64,000 nucleotides of DNA from Sphingomonas sp. NFR15 (GCF_900103265.1 NZ_FMWX01000001.1:310001-374000); one strand, 5' to 3'. Counted from the first letter of the stretch, positions 43,976 to 53,826 are shown. The notes: generated from the sequence alone by a model not told the origin. Numbers and translations: made by a program.

Positions 43976-44065
43976 CCGTCGCCCCGGCGCAGGCCGGGGC
44001 CGCTGCTGCCTAGGGCGGATCGATCGCCCGATACACAACGGCCCCGGCCTGCGCCGGGGCGACGG
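43976..44065. repeat. Perfect 27-bp inverted repeat between trpF and trpB
   Basis: Arms at 43976-44002 and 44039-44065 (left arm begins CCGTCGCCCCGGCGCAGGCC), 36-nt spacer with an inner GGGCGGATCGATCGCCC dyad. The left arm starts immediately after the trpF stop. Similar but imperfect elements lie at 10824-10851 and 55563-55654. A member of a GC-rich hairpin repeat family rather than a canonical terminator. Confidence 0.88.
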
Positions 44066-44111
44066 TGTGGGGCGTGACAGCGCGGCCGCCCCGCTTTAAG
44101 GCGTCGCATCT

Positions 44112-45341
44112 ATGAACGCCCCCAACTCCTTCCGCACCCAGCCTGACGATCGCGGGCATTTCGGCGATTTCGGCGGCCGCTACGTGGCCGAGACGCTGAT
44201 GCCGCTGATCCTCGAACTCGACGTCGCCTATCGGGACGCCAAGGCCGATCCGGCATTCCAGACACAGTTCGACGACCTGCTCGAACATTATGTCGGCCGT
44301 CCCAGCCCGCTCTATTACGCCGAACGGCTTACCGATACGCTGCGCGAGTCGGCGCCGGAAGGCTTTGGCGCGCAGGTCTGGTTCAAGCGCGACGAACTCA
44401 ACCATACCGGCGCGCACAAGATCAACAATTGCATCGGCCAGATCCTGCTCGCGATGCGGATGGGCAAGACGCGCATCATCGCCGAAACCGGGGCGGGCCA
44501 GCATGGCGTGGCGACCGCCACCGTCTGCGCGCGCTTCGGCCTGCCCTGCGTGATCTACATGGGCGCCAAGGACATCGCGCGACAGGCGCCCAACGTGTTT
44601 CGCATGAAGCTTCTGGGCGCCGAAGTGCGGCCGGTGACGACCGGCTCTGCCTCGCTCAAGGACGCGATGAACGAGGGGTTGCGGGACTGGGTCGCGAACG
44701 TTCACGACACCTTCTACATCATCGGCACCGCCGCCGGCCCCCATCCCTATCCCGAGTTGGTTCGCGATTTTCAGAGCGTGATCGGCAAGGAAGCGCGCGC
44801 GCAGATGCTCGCGCGCATCGGCCGTCTGCCCGACCTGCTCGTCGCTGCGATCGGCGGCGGATCGAACGCGATCGGGCTGTTCCACCCGTTCCTCGATGAT
44901 GGCGACGTGATGATGCTCGGCGTCGAGGCGGCCGGGCGCGGGCTCGACAAGGAGCATGCCGCCAGCCTCGCCGGTGGCGCGCCCGGCATCCTCCACGGCA
45001 ACAAGACCTATTTGCTCCAGGACGAGGACGGCCAGATCACCGAGGCGCACTCGATCTCGGCGGGACTCGACTATCCGGGCATCGGCCCCGAACATAGCTG
45101 GCTGCATTCGATCGGCCGTGTCGAATACACCTCCGCCACCGATGCAGACGCGCTCGACGCGTTCCAGTTGTTGTGCCGCACCGAAGGGATCATCCCCGCA
45201 CTCGAGCCGAGCCACGCCATCGCCGCCGTGACGACGCGCGCGCGAGAGATGCGGCAGGATCAGATCATCCTCGCCAATCTGTGCGGGCGTGGCGACAAGG
45301 ACATCTTCACCGTCGCGGAAGCGCTGGGGGTGGCGATATGA
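44112..45341 (+). CDS. trpB: Tryptophan synthase beta subunit
   Basis: 409 residues, standard length. It joins indole and serine using PLP in a complex with TrpA. The PLP Lys is in [19 protein letters not shown], the phosphate cup is [35 protein letters not shown] is the substrate Glu motif, and the end carries [20 protein letters not shown] 44112 gives [20 protein letters not shown]. The stop is shared with the start of a small ORF (ATGA at 45338). Confidence 0.97.
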   Translation: MNAPNSFRTQPDDRGHFGDFGGRYVAETLMPLILELDVAYRDAKADPAFQTQFDDLLEHYVGRPSPLYYAERLTDTLRESAPEGFGAQVWFKRDELNHTGAHKINNCIGQILLAMRMGKTRIIAETGAGQHGVATATVCARFGLPCVIYMGAKDIARQAPNVFRMKLLGAEVRPVTTGSASLKDAMNEGLRDWVANVHDTFYIIGTAAGPHPYPELVRDFQSVIGKEARAQMLARIGRLPDLLVAAIGGGSNAIGLFHPFLDDGDVMMLGVEAAGRGLDKEHAASLAGGAPGILHGNKTYLLQDEDGQITEAHSISAGLDYPGIGPEHSWLHSIGRVEYTSATDADALDAFQLLCRTEGIIPALEPSHAIAAVTTRAREMRQDQIILANLCGRGDKDIFTVAEALGVAI

Positions 45342-45535
45342 TCAGTGTGCGGAACCTTCTTACCGGGATCATCGTCGGCGCCGTCGCCGCCGCTCTCGTT
45401 CGCGAACTCAACCAATATGGTCTGGCGTTCGCCAACTGGAGCCTCCGCGTTCCGCGCATCGGCGAAGCGCTCGCGACTGGCGCGATCGTCGGTGCTGTCT
45501 CGCAGATCGTCGCGCAATCGGGGGGGCGTCGATGA
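45338..45535 (+). CDS. Small membrane protein encoded between trpB and trpA
   Basis: 65 residues, ATG 45338 overlapping the trpB stop and TGA 45533-45535 overlapping the trpA ATG at 45532. Two hydrophobic, Gly/Ala-rich segments are visible ([19 protein letters not shown] and [19 protein letters not shown]). The double 4-base overlap strongly supports translation. TrpA and TrpB form a tight complex and are normally adjacent genes, so an inserted membrane ORF is odd. No family recognised; function unknown. Confidence 0.8.
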   Translation: MISVRNLLTGIIVGAVAAALVRELNQYGLAFANWSLRVPRIGEALATGAIVGAVSQIVAQSGGRR

Positions 45536-46335
45536 GCATCCTCTCCGCCGCCTTTGCTCAAGGGCGCCCCGCGCTCGTCGCCTTCGTCACCGCAGGCGAT
45601 CCTTCGCCTGCCGCCACCCCGGCCATTCTCGACGCGCTCGTCGCGGGCGGGGCCGACGTGATCGAGCTGGGCATGCCCTTTACCGATCCGATGGCGGATG
45701 GCGCGGCGATCCAATCCGCCAACCTGCGCAGCTTCGCCGCCGGCACCAAGACCGCCGACGTGTTCGCCATCGCCAAGCGTTTTCGCGCACGGCACCCCAA
45801 CGTGCCGCTGGTGCTGATGGGCTATGCCAATCCGATGACGGTGCGCGGGCCCGAATGGTTCGCGGCAACCGCCGCCGATGCTGGCGTAAGCGGCGTCATC
45901 TGCGTGGATATTCCGCCCGAGGAGGATGCCGAACTCGGCCCGGCGTTGCGCGCCGCCGGGATCGACCTCATCCGCCTCGCCACCCCCACCACCGATTCGG
46001 CACGGCTTCCGCAGGTGCTGGATGGCGCATCGGGCTTCCTTTATTACGTCTCGGTCGCGGGCATCACCGGCAAGCAGCAGGCCGCCCAGGCCTCGATCGA
46101 ACAGGCGGTCGCCCGGCTCAAGGCCGCGACCGACCTGCCCGTCGCGGTCGGGTTCGGCATCCGCACCCCCGAACAGGCCGCCGCCGTCGCGCGCGTCGCC
46201 GATGGTGTCGTGGTCGGCTCGGCGATCGTCGAACTGGTCGGCCAGCACGGCGTTGATGCGCCAGAGCCGGTACGCGCCTATATCGCTTCCCTCGCCGCCG
46301 CCATCGCGTCGGCCCGTCAGGAAATCGCCGCATGA
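45532..46335 (+). CDS. trpA: Tryptophan synthase alpha subunit
   Basis: 267 residues from ATG 45532. It releases indole from indole-3-glycerol phosphate and passes it to TrpB. The catalytic Glu and Asp are in [20 protein letters not shown] and [12 protein letters not shown], the phosphate loop is [13 protein letters not shown], and [13 protein letters not shown] is the family block. The open frame upstream belongs to the neighbouring small ORF in another frame. The stop overlaps the accD ATG at 46332. Confidence 0.97.
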   Translation: MSILSAAFAQGRPALVAFVTAGDPSPAATPAILDALVAGGADVIELGMPFTDPMADGAAIQSANLRSFAAGTKTADVFAIAKRFRARHPNVPLVLMGYANPMTVRGPEWFAATAADAGVSGVICVDIPPEEDAELGPALRAAGIDLIRLATPTTDSARLPQVLDGASGFLYYVSVAGITGKQQAAQASIEQAVARLKAATDLPVAVGFGIRTPEQAAAVARVADGVVVGSAIVELVGQHGVDAPEPVRAYIASLAAAIASARQEIAA

Positions 46336-47189
46336 GTTGGCTCAGCAACGTCCGTAACGCACTCTCGCTCGTCGTCCCCAAGAAGGAAGACACGAGCACC
46401 GACAATCTCTGGCACAAGTGCAAGGGATGCGGGCAGATGGTGTTCGTCAAGGAACTGGAGGAGAACCTCCACGTCTGCCCGCACTGCGATTTTCATGAGC
46501 GGATCGGCCCCGCGCTACGCTTCGAATATACGCTCGATCCCGGCTATACCGTGCTGCCGATCCCCAAGGTGCCGGAAGACCCTCTCAAGTTCCGGGATAC
46601 CAAGCGCTATACCGATCGCCTTAAGGCGGCGCGCACCGCGACCGACGAGGTCGACGCTCTCGCCACCGCGAAGGGGCGGATCGAGGGCCTCAAGGTCGTC
46701 GTCGGCGTGCAGGATTTCGCCTTCATGGGCGGATCGATGGGGCTCGCCGTCGGCGAGGCGTTCGTGCGCGGCGTCGAGGCCGCGATCGCCGAGAACTGCC
46801 CGTACATCATCTTCACCGCCGCCGGCGGCGCGCGCATGCAGGAGGGCATCCTCAGCCTGATGCAGATGCCGCGCTCGACCGTGGCAATCCAGATGCTCCA
46901 CGATGCCGGCCTGCCCTATATCGCGGTGCTGACCGACCCCACGACGGGCGGCGTGACCGCGAGCTACGCGATGCTGGGGGACGTCCAGATCGCCGAGCCA
47001 GGCGCGCTGATCGGCTTCGCAGGCCAGCGCGTGATCGAACAGACCATCCGCGAGAAACTGCCCGAAGGCTTCCAGCGCGCCGAATATCTGCTCGAACACG
47101 GCATGCTCGACATGGTCAAGCACCGCAGGGATTTGCGCGCGACGCTCGCGAGCGTGGTCGATTTCCTCGGCGCTAAGGCCGCAGCTTAG
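46332..47189 (+). CDS. accD: Acetyl-CoA carboxylase carboxyltransferase subunit beta
   Basis: 285 residues. Partner of AccA. The N-terminal four-Cys zinc ribbon is CKGCGQMVF and [10 protein letters not shown], which binds nucleic acid and is required for activity. The crotonase-like transferase domain has [20 protein letters not shown] and [23 protein letters not shown] 46332 overlaps the trpA stop, conserved alphaproteobacterial organisation. Confidence 0.97.
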   Translation: MSWLSNVRNALSLVVPKKEDTSTDNLWHKCKGCGQMVFVKELEENLHVCPHCDFHERIGPALRFEYTLDPGYTVLPIPKVPEDPLKFRDTKRYTDRLKAARTATDEVDALATAKGRIEGLKVVVGVQDFAFMGGSMGLAVGEAFVRGVEAAIAENCPYIIFTAAGGARMQEGILSLMQMPRSTVAIQMLHDAGLPYIAVLTDPTTGGVTASYAMLGDVQIAEPGALIGFAGQRVIEQTIREKLPEGFQRAEYLLEHGMLDMVKHRRDLRATLASVVDFLGAKAAA

Positions 47190-47199
47190 GCATAGGGAA

Positions 47200-47223
47200 G
47201 CCCTCTTCCCCGTGGGAGAGGGC
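47200..47223. repeat. Hairpin between accD and folC
   Basis: Stem GCCCTCT (47200-47206) with AGAGGGC (47217-47223), extended by an inner CCC/GGG. There is no T-run. It resembles one unit of the repeat pair at 34561-34680 and is probably an interspersed element. Confidence 0.5.
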
Positions 47224-47237
47224 GTCAGGTCGTCTAT

Positions 47238-48584
47238 ATGCCCGATCACGCCAGTTCCTCCGCGCCTGCCGTACAGGCCCAACTCGACCGGCTATGGGCG
47301 CTGTCGCCGGGTGCGGACGTCCTGGGGCTGGAGCGGATCACCGCCCTGCTCGCGCGGCTCGGCGACCCGCATATGCGGTTGCCGCCGGTCCTCCACGTCG
47401 CCGGTACTAATGGCAAGGGCTCGACCTGCGCGTTCCTGCGCTCGGCGATCGAGGCGGCGGGCCTCAGCGTGCATGTCTACACCAGTCCGCACCTCGTGCG
47501 CTTCAATGAACGTATTCGCATCGCCGGGTGGCTGATCGAGGACGAAGCGCTCGCCGTATTGCTGTCCGAGGTGCTCGACGCGGCCGGAGAGGGAGCCGAC
47601 GGCATCGGCGCGAGCTTCTTCGAGGTGACGACCGCCGCCGCCTTCCTCGCCTTCGCGCGCGCGCCGGCGGACGCGTGCATCATCGAGGTGGGCCTGGGCG
47701 GTCGGCTCGACGCGACCAACGTCATCCCCGCCCCCGCCGTCACCGGCATCGCGCAGCTCGGTATCGATCATCAGGCGTTCCTCGGGAACACTGCCGAGGA
47801 TATCGCCGGCGAGAAGGCAGGCATCGCCAAACGTGGGGTACCGCTCGTGACGATGGCGTATGCGCCGAGCGTGACCGAGCGAATCGAGCACGCCGCCGCG
47901 CGTGCCCATGCACCGGTGATCGCGCTCGGCCGAGACTGGCGCTACAGCGTCGGCGACCAGCTTCGCTACGAGGACGCGGCCGGCGTTCTCACTTTGCCGC
48001 TGCCGCGCATGGCCGGGCCGCACCAGCCAGGCAATCTCGCGCTCGCGACCGCGATGCTGCGCCACCAGCGCGCGCTCGACATCCCCACGCAAGCCTATCG
48101 CGCGGCGGCATGCGATACCGCGTGGCCAGCGCGGATGCAGCGTCTCGCGCCAGGGCCGCTCGTCGATTTGCTGCCGCCGGGGAGCCAACTCTGGCTCGAC
48201 GGCGGGCATAATCCGGCGGCGGCGGGCGCGATCGCGACGACCCTGGAGACGCTGGCGCATCCCGGTACCGGACGCGCCGAGGTACATCTCGTGCTCGGCA
48301 TGCTCGCGAACAAGGATGTCACCGGGCTGCTCGCCCCTTTCGCATCCCTCGCGACCACCGTCTATGCGGTGCCCGTCTCCGATCACGAGCATCACGCCCC
48401 CGCCACGCTCGCTGCGGCGGCGCGTTCACTCGGCATCGCCGCGCATACCGCCGGGGATGTTCCTGGCGCACTCGCCGATATCACGCGGATCGCCGACCCG
48501 GCGGAGCCTCCGATCGTGCTGGTTCTCGGCTCGCTGTATCTTGCCGGCGACGTGCTGAATGCGAACGACGAGCGCCCGACTTAA
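47238..48584 (+). CDS. folC: Folylpolyglutamate synthase / dihydrofolate synthase
   Basis: 448 residues from ATG 47238. It ligates glutamate to dihydropteroate and to folates. Mur-ligase fold: P-loop HVAGTNGKGSTCAFLRSAIE, YTSPHLVRFNERIRI (substrate), EVGLGGRLDATNVI (metal), GIDHQAFLGNTAEDIAGEKA, and WLDGGHNPAAAGAIA in the C-terminal domain. Last gene of the trp-acc-fol run. The stop TAA is followed directly by a 19-bp dyad. Confidence 0.95.
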   Translation: MPDHASSSAPAVQAQLDRLWALSPGADVLGLERITALLARLGDPHMRLPPVLHVAGTNGKGSTCAFLRSAIEAAGLSVHVYTSPHLVRFNERIRIAGWLIEDEALAVLLSEVLDAAGEGADGIGASFFEVTTAAAFLAFARAPADACIIEVGLGGRLDATNVIPAPAVTGIAQLGIDHQAFLGNTAEDIAGEKAGIAKRGVPLVTMAYAPSVTERIEHAAARAHAPVIALGRDWRYSVGDQLRYEDAAGVLTLPLPRMAGPHQPGNLALATAMLRHQRALDIPTQAYRAAACDTAWPARMQRLAPGPLVDLLPPGSQLWLDGGHNPAAAGAIATTLETLAHPGTGRAEVHLVLGMLANKDVTGLLAPFASLATTVYAVPVSDHEHHAPATLAAAARSLGIAAHTAGDVPGALADITRIADPAEPPIVLVLGSLYLAGDVLNANDERPT

Positions 48585-48602
48585 TTGCGATTGACTTGCA
48601 AT
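48584..48602. promoter_or_regulatory. 19-bp dyad resembling a Fur-type operator
   Basis: ATTGCGATTGACTTGCAAT, with 7 of 9 pairs complementary about a central G. It has the length and AT-rich half-site layout of Fur-family boxes and lies 42 bp upstream of the start of a hypothetical gene (48644). A TTGACT inside it could be a -35 element, so bound protein would block the promoter. Confidence 0.35.
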
Positions 48603-48643
48603 AGCTGAAGCATCAATCTCTCCTCATCGCAGGAGAGCAGTTG

Positions 48644-49072
48644 ATGACGATCGCCCCGACCACCGCGCTGACGCTTCAAGACATGCCGGATTGCGACCAT
48701 GCACGGCTGTTCCTTTTCGCCTTCCGCCGAATGGGCGCGCATGGGCTGAACGATGCTGTCGCGGCGCACGCGATGCTGCGGGCGTTCGGCACCGCCTATC
48801 GCCGCCCCCTGATGCTGATGCGCGCGCTGATGGACGACATCGCCACCCATACCGGCGCGACCATCGCGATCGCGCCGTGCTGCTTCGCACGCATCACCCA
48901 CGCCGAGGCGGCGATGCTCACCGTGGTCGCCCGCGTCGAACGCGAACCGGCGGCGGCGGCGCTGCTGCTCGCCGACCTGCTCGGCATGCGTCGCCCGGAG
49001 GGCGTGCTTGCGAGCACCGCATCGGTGGCGGCGGCGTTCGCGGATGCGGGGCGTCCGATCGGGCGGGGGTGA
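48644..49072 (+). CDS. Hypothetical protein, possibly a sphingomonad-restricted family
   Basis: 142 residues from ATG 48644, preceded by AGGAGAG; a TTG three bases earlier is also possible. Sequence is compact and mostly helical, with DCDHARLFLFAFRRMGAHGL, HTGATIAIAPCCFARITHAE and Ala-rich ends. No signal peptide or membrane span. Two adjacent Cys occur in PCCFAR. I do not recognise an enzyme. A Fur-like dyad upstream hints at metal or stress control. It ends close to the convergent small ORF at 49128. Confidence 0.85.
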   Translation: MTIAPTTALTLQDMPDCDHARLFLFAFRRMGAHGLNDAVAAHAMLRAFGTAYRRPLMLMRALMDDIATHTGATIAIAPCCFARITHAEAAMLTVVARVEREPAAAALLLADLLGMRRPEGVLASTASVAAAFADAGRPIGRG

Positions 49073-49127
49073 ACTTCGGCGACTTCCCGCCGCATTCAGC
49101 CGTGCTCGCCGCGGCGGAGGCGGCCGC

Positions 49128-49301
49128 TCACACGCGATAATCTCCGAGAGGTGGTCTGGGTGGTATGGTCCGGCTCGGCGTTGGTGGAGCGATGTGCGGC
49201 GAAACCGGCTTCGGCCCCAGCCAGCGCCCGATAACCCAGAACACCGCACGCACGCCGATGCTGGCACCCGCGATGTACAGGAGGGGCGGCCAGCCAGTCA
49301 C
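49128..49301 (-). CDS. Small membrane protein after the AmpG-like permease gene
   Basis: 57 residues, GTG 49299-49301 overlapping the permease stop (GTGA), TGA at 49128-49130. One hydrophobic span (LLYIAGASIGVRAVFWVIG) followed by a Pro-rich tail (PPTPSRTIPPRPPLGDY). The overlap, hydrophobic span and Pro-rich tail argue for a real coupled gene. No family recognised. It may assist the permease. Confidence 0.62.
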   Translation of the reverse strand: MTGWPPLLYIAGASIGVRAVFWVIGRWLGPKPVSPHIAPPTPSRTIPPRPPLGDYRV

Positions 49302-50980
49302 GCGGCCTCCCCCGTCCCCCCGACTTCAGCCGCGCGTGCGACTCGCGAGGCACGCCACCATTCGAGCAGCACGAACACGATCGCCAGCAACCCGACCGCC
49401 GCGACATAGCGGAACACCGTCGCATAGCCGAGTTTGTCGAACATCTCGCCGGCGAGGCCGCGCCCGAGCGAGCCGATCAGGAAGGTCAGCGAAGACAGCA
49501 CCGCATATTGCACGGCGGCGAACTTCTTGCTGACGATGCTTGAGAGGTACGCAACGAACGCCGCGAGCGCGAGCCCGGTCGAAACGTTCTCGTAGCAGAT
49601 CGCCAGCAGCAGCCGCGCCATCCGCTCGTCGCTGCCGAGCGCGACCGCGAGATGATTGAGTTGGAGCGCGCCCAGCACCATGTCGATGTGGGGCGAGCCA
49701 TCGGCGAGATCGGCATAGAGGAAGTTACCGAAGATCGGCAGGATCGCGCCGACCAGAACGGTAGGGAAGCGGCCCACCTTGACGAACAGGAACCCGCCGA
49801 GCGCAGTGCCGAGGATCGTCATGATGATACCGAACACCTTGGAGGCGAATGCCACCTCGTCCTTCGTGTAGTGCAGGAAATCGAGGTAGAACGGATAGGC
49901 GAACGATGCCCACACGTTGTAGCAGAGCGCATAGGTCAGGATCAGCCCGATCACGATCAACACGCCCCAGCCGAGCCGCTCGGCGAGATCGGCGAGCGGG
50001 GCGATCAGCGCGCCGTAGAGGTGGTTCGCAACCGTCCGCAGCGGCGAATGCGTGACATCCGCCTTAGCCTGCACGCCATGCCCACGCGCTTTGAGCCAAT
50101 TGACCCAGCCCGCGACGCCAAGCGGCACCAGCACCGTCGCGACGACGATCGCGGGGCCGTAGAACTTGAGGAAATCGGCGGGCGACGGACGCGGCACACC
50201 GGGCGTCGGCTCGGCCAGCATCGAAACCATGAAGCTCACCAGCGACACGATCGCCCACGTCCAGCTCGCACCGACGATCAGCAGCGCGATCGCGCGCAGC
50301 CCCGGCTTCACTTCGCCCGCGTCCGCGAGCGCGTCCACCACCGCATTCGAGGCGCGCTGCGTATCGGGCGCGGCGAGCGCGAGGAGGAGCATCACCGCCA
50401 TGATCCCGGCCATGACGAGATAGACCGTCGGCCACGACATACGTGAGGCCATGTAGAGTGCGATCGCGCCGCCGACGATGCTCGCCACCCGGTAGCCGAG
50501 CTGGTTGATCGCCGAGAGCAGTTCGACCGGAGTCGTCTCGTCGGCAACGTCGATCCGCCAGCCGTCGATCGCGATGTCCTGCGTCGCGAACGCGACCGCG
50601 CCGAGGAAGGCGAATGCCGCGAAACGGGCGATATTCGTGGTCGGATCGGTCGTCACCAGCCCGAGCAACGCGATGATGATGATCGACTGGCATAGCACGA
50701 TCCAGCTCTTGCGCCGCCCGAGCCGCCCGAGCAGCGGCAGCCGCAGCCGATCGACCAGCGGCGACCACAGGAATTTGAACGCGGTCGCCAGCCCGATCCA
50801 CGACAGCACGCCGATCGTCGCGAGCGTGATGCCGACCTCGCCCAGCCACGCGTTGAGCGTGCCGATCAGCAGCGCGAACGGCAACCCCGAGGAGAAGCCC
50901 AGCGCCAGCATCGACGCCGATTTTCGTGTCCTGAGCGCCGCGACGAACAGCCGCCAGCCCTTTGGTCGTTCAACCGCCAA
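49298..50980 (-). CDS. AmpG-like muropeptide MFS permease
   Basis: 560 residues, around 12-14 predicted membrane segments (for example LALGFSSGLPFALLIGTLNA, the AmpG N-terminal signature, then LVDRLRLPLLGRLGRRKSWI as the loop-2 motif). AmpG imports 1,6-anhydromuropeptides from peptidoglycan turnover, matching the lytic transglycosylase encoded at 3466-5460. The first start is TTG 50978-50980 with a weak ribosome-binding site; a later start near SMLALG is possible. It lies 66 bp downstream of the cyclophilin gene on the same strand. Confidence 0.88.
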   Translation of the reverse strand: MAVERPKGWRLFVAALRTRKSASMLALGFSSGLPFALLIGTLNAWLGEVGITLATIGVLSWIGLATAFKFLWSPLVDRLRLPLLGRLGRRKSWIVLCQSIIIIALLGLVTTDPTTNIARFAAFAFLGAVAFATQDIAIDGWRIDVADETTPVELLSAINQLGYRVASIVGGAIALYMASRMSWPTVYLVMAGIMAVMLLLALAAPDTQRASNAVVDALADAGEVKPGLRAIALLIVGASWTWAIVSLVSFMVSMLAEPTPGVPRPSPADFLKFYGPAIVVATVLVPLGVAGWVNWLKARGHGVQAKADVTHSPLRTVANHLYGALIAPLADLAERLGWGVLIVIGLILTYALCYNVWASFAYPFYLDFLHYTKDEVAFASKVFGIIMTILGTALGGFLFVKVGRFPTVLVGAILPIFGNFLYADLADGSPHIDMVLGALQLNHLAVALGSDERMARLLLAICYENVSTGLALAAFVAYLSSIVSKKFAAVQYAVLSSLTFLIGSLGRGLAGEMFDKLGYATVFRYVAAVGLLAIVFVLLEWWRASRVARAAEVGGTGEAA

Positions 50981-51046
50981 CCTTCACCCCCGCAAATACA
51001 ATCGCACGGGTTTAGGGTGCGGCGACGATCAGGGCAACGGGCGGGG

Positions 51047-51676
51047 TCAGTCCTTCACGCGCCGCGCGCTCACCACTGTGACCGGCGCCTCGGGCACCTG
51101 CCCCTGAAACGCGCCGCGCCGGGTCGCCGTGAGCGAGACCGGCGCGTCGAGGATCTTCACCACCACGTCCATCCCCTCGACGACATGGCCGAACGCGGCA
51201 TAGCCCTGACCGTCCTCGGGTTGGCCGTGGCCGGCATCGAGCGAGGCGGTCTGATCGCCGACGCTGATCGTGAAGTCGCCGCGCGCGGTGCCCAAGCCCA
51301 GCCGCGCGACCGAGATCGTGCCGTCGGTATGATGGAGCCCGGTTTCGCTGGTCGGTTCGTGCTTGATCGGCGGCAGCGTGCGCTTGGCGTCGCCGTCGGT
51401 GCCGAACTGGATGAAGCCGAAGCGATCGGCGACCTTGACGTCTCGGTAGAACACGACACCATCGAGCTTCTTCTGATCGACGTAACGCAGGAAATTGGCG
51501 GCGGTGACCGGTGCCTTGACCGTCTCCAGTTCGATCACGATCCGCCCCGCGCTCGTCTCCAGCGCGACGCGCGGCAGGGCGGGCGCAGGCGTCGCGAGCG
51601 GCGCGGGGCTGGTTTGCGCGGCCGCCGGCAGCGCAAGCGCCGCCAGCAGTCCGGCCACGACCAGCCGCCGGATCAT
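51047..51676 (-). CDS. Periplasmic cyclophilin-type peptidyl-prolyl isomerase
   Basis: 209 residues with a signal peptide ([20 protein letters not shown]). Cyclophilin fold: [40 protein letters not shown], then [20 protein letters not shown]. The catalytic core is divergent ([17 protein letters not shown] and [10 protein letters not shown] in place of the usual HRVIPGFMIQGG and FFINV), so activity may be reduced or specialised. The start overlaps the gatB stop by 4 bases, tying it to the gat operon. Confidence 0.86.
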   Translation of the reverse strand: MIRRLVVAGLLAALALPAAAQTSPAPLATPAPALPRVALETSAGRIVIELETVKAPVTAANFLRYVDQKKLDGVVFYRDVKVADRFGFIQFGTDGDAKRTLPPIKHEPTSETGLHHTDGTISVARLGLGTARGDFTISVGDQTASLDAGHGQPEDGQGYAAFGHVVEGMDVVVKILDAPVSLTATRRGAFQGQVPEAPVTVVSARRVKD

Positions 51677-53145
51677 GCCAGCGCCGTCCTGAGCAGTTCG
51701 TTGACGACCTGCGGGTTGGCCTTGCCGCCCATCGCCTTCATCGTCTGCCCGACGAAGAAACCGAACAGCGCCTCCTTGCCGCCCTTATACTGCGCGACCT
51801 TGTCGGCATTCTTGGCGAGCACGTCGGCGATCACCGCCTCGATCGCGCCGGTGTCGCTGGTCTGCTTGAGACCGCGTTCCTCGACGATCGCGCCCGCGCC
51901 CTGCCCGGTTTCGAGCATGATCTCGAACACCTGCTTGGCGAGCGTACCCGACAGCGTGCCGTCCGCCACCAGAGCGAGCAGTTCCGCCGCCTGCGCCGGG
52001 CTGACCGGCGACTCCTCGATGCTCTTGCCGGTGCGATTGAGCGCGCCGAACAGCTCCGATGTCGTCCAGTTCGCCGCCGCTACCGGCTTGGCGCCAGCCT
52101 CCAGCAGCGCATCGAACCAGCGCGCCGCCTCGACTTCTGCGGTCAGCACCGCCGCCTGATACGGGGTGATACCGCCCGCCTCATAGCGCTTACGCTTGGC
52201 GTCGGGCAGTTCCGGCAGGCTCGCGCGGCATTCCTCGAGGAACGCATCGTCGAGTTCGAGCGGGAGCAGATCGGGATCGGGGAAATAGCGGTAATCCTGC
52301 GCATCTTCCTTCGAGCGCATCGAACGCGTCTGGTTGCGATCGGGATCGTACAGCCGCGTCTCCTGAACGATGCGCCCGCCGCTTTCGAGCACCTCGATCT
52401 GTCGCTTGGCCTCCTGCTCGACCACCGCCATCACGAAACGCACCGAGTTGACGTTCTTGGTCTCGGTGCGCGTGCCGAATTCCGCACCGGGCTTGCGCAC
52501 CGAGACGTTGACGTCGGCGCGCATCGAGCCCTGGTCCATATTGCCGTCGCACGACCCGACATAGCGCAGGATCGAGCGCAGCTTGGCGAGATACGCGCCG
52601 GCCTCCTGCGGCGAGCGCATGTCGGGCTTGGAGACGATCTCCATCAGCGCCACGCCCGAGCGGTTGAGATCGACATAGGAGCGAGTCGGATGCTGATCGT
52701 GCATCAGCTTGCCGGCATCCTGCTCGACATGGATGCGTTCGATCCCGATCGTCTTGACGCTGCCCTCCGGGTTCTTCTCGTCGAGGCTGATGTCGAGCGA
52801 GCCCTCGCCCACGATCGGGTGGTAAAGCTGGCTGATCTGATAGCCCTGCGGCAGATCGGCGTAGAAGTAATTCTTACGATCGAACCGCGACCATTTGTTG
52901 ATCTGCGCATCGATCGCCATGCCGGTGCGCACCGCCTGGCGGATGCACTCGCGGTTGGGCACCGGCAACATCCCCGGCATCGCCGCGTCGACCAGGCTGA
53001 CCTGCGTGTTCGGCTCCGCCCCGAACGCGGTCGCCGCGCCCGAGAACAGCTTGGCGTTGGACGTGACCTGCGCATGGACTTCGAGGCCGACCACGACCTC
53101 CCAATCGCCGGTTTCGCCTGTGATGGTGTAGGTGGATTCAGTCAT
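51673..53145 (-). CDS. gatB: Asp/Glu-tRNA amidotransferase subunit B
   Basis: 490 residues. With GatC and GatA it converts misacylated Glu-tRNA(Gln) and Asp-tRNA(Asn) to the amides. Family blocks: [40 protein letters not shown] (kinase site), [40 protein letters not shown], and the C-terminal YqeY-like tail. ATG 53143-53145 lies inside the last codons of the VapC gene (8-base overlap), so its translation may depend on that toxin gene. Confidence 0.97.
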   Translation of the reverse strand: MTESTYTITGETGDWEVVVGLEVHAQVTSNAKLFSGAATAFGAEPNTQVSLVDAAMPGMLPVPNRECIRQAVRTGMAIDAQINKWSRFDRKNYFYADLPQGYQISQLYHPIVGEGSLDISLDEKNPEGSVKTIGIERIHVEQDAGKLMHDQHPTRSYVDLNRSGVALMEIVSKPDMRSPQEAGAYLAKLRSILRYVGSCDGNMDQGSMRADVNVSVRKPGAEFGTRTETKNVNSVRFVMAVVEQEAKRQIEVLESGGRIVQETRLYDPDRNQTRSMRSKEDAQDYRYFPDPDLLPLELDDAFLEECRASLPELPDAKRKRYEAGGITPYQAAVLTAEVEAARWFDALLEAGAKPVAAANWTTSELFGALNRTGKSIEESPVSPAQAAELLALVADGTLSGTLAKQVFEIMLETGQGAGAIVEERGLKQTSDTGAIEAVIADVLAKNADKVAQYKGGKEALFGFFVGQTMKAMGGKANPQVVNELLRTALA

Positions 53146-53551
53146 GGTCTGTCTCGGGTGTCACAAGAAGTAGATCGGGGAAATAGCGACGATATCGGCG
53201 CGGGTCACGTGTCAGCAGCGTCGCACCTTCGGCGAAGGCATGCGCGCCGATCAGAAAGTCGGCGAGCAGCTTGTCGCGACCCCCACCGGCAGCGCGATAC
53301 GCACGTTGCGCGTGCCCGGCTTGAAAAGCAGCACGCCGCGACACGGGGCTAATGGAGATGCCAAGATCGGCCACGAAACTCGCGATGTCGGCTTCATTCG
53401 ACCCGCCGGCCGCAAGTTCCCCGAACACGATTGCGCTGATCGCGACATCATCGGCGATTTGCGCGATGGCCAGCGCGCGCTTCGACCAGGGGTGCCAGGT
53501 GGGATCGCGTTCGCGAATGTCGATCAACACGTTCGTATCGGCCATCATCAT
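53138..53551 (-). CDS. VapC-type PIN-domain toxin, intact
   Basis: 137 residues at most; three tandem ATGs (53551, 53548, 53545) are available and the first overlaps the antitoxin stop. PIN nuclease acidic residues are all present: [41 protein letters not shown] and [13 protein letters not shown]. VapC toxins cut tRNA or rRNA when freed from VapB. It lies between gatA and gatB, and its last codons overlap the gatB start. This is the only intact toxin of the three modules seen here. Confidence 0.92.
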   Translation of the reverse strand: MMMADTNVLIDIRERDPTWHPWSKRALAIAQIADDVAISAIVFGELAAGGSNEADIASFVADLGISISPVSRRAAFQAGHAQRAYRAAGGGRDKLLADFLIGAHAFAEGATLLTRDPRRYRRYFPDLLLVTPETDHD

Positions 53552-53826
53552 GGCGGAAACGGATCGTCACCGCGGATATCGCGCATGATCTCGTCGGTCG
53601 GCCTGCCCTCCCGCAGATGCGCGAAACGCTCTGATGTCGCCTCGATCCGCGCCATGATCTTCTGCACCCTGGCTTCGCGATCCTCCACCGGCTTGCGGAT
53701 CACCGTTTCGCCCGCCGTGTTGCGGTCGAACTCGACGGGTTCGCCGGGCTTCAAACCTAGCGCATCGCGGACGTCCTTCGGGATCGTCACTTGCCCCTTT
53801 TGCGTGAGGTTGCTCAGCTTGCCCAT
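53548..53826 (-). CDS. AbrB/VapB-type antitoxin
   Basis: 92 residues from ATG 53824-53826 (MGKLSNLTQKGQVTIPKDVR). The swapped-hairpin AbrB DNA-binding domain is clear: GQVTIPKDVRDALGLKPGEP and VEFDRNTAGETVIRK. The C-terminal part is acidic/helical (EDREARVQKIMARIEA to DDPFPP) and should cover the PIN active site. The stop shares ATGA with vapC. A 23-bp dyad sits just upstream, the expected autoregulatory operator. Confidence 0.92.
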   Translation of the reverse strand: MGKLSNLTQKGQVTIPKDVRDALGLKPGEPVEFDRNTAGETVIRKPVEDREARVQKIMARIEATSERFAHLREGRPTDEIMRDIRGDDPFPP

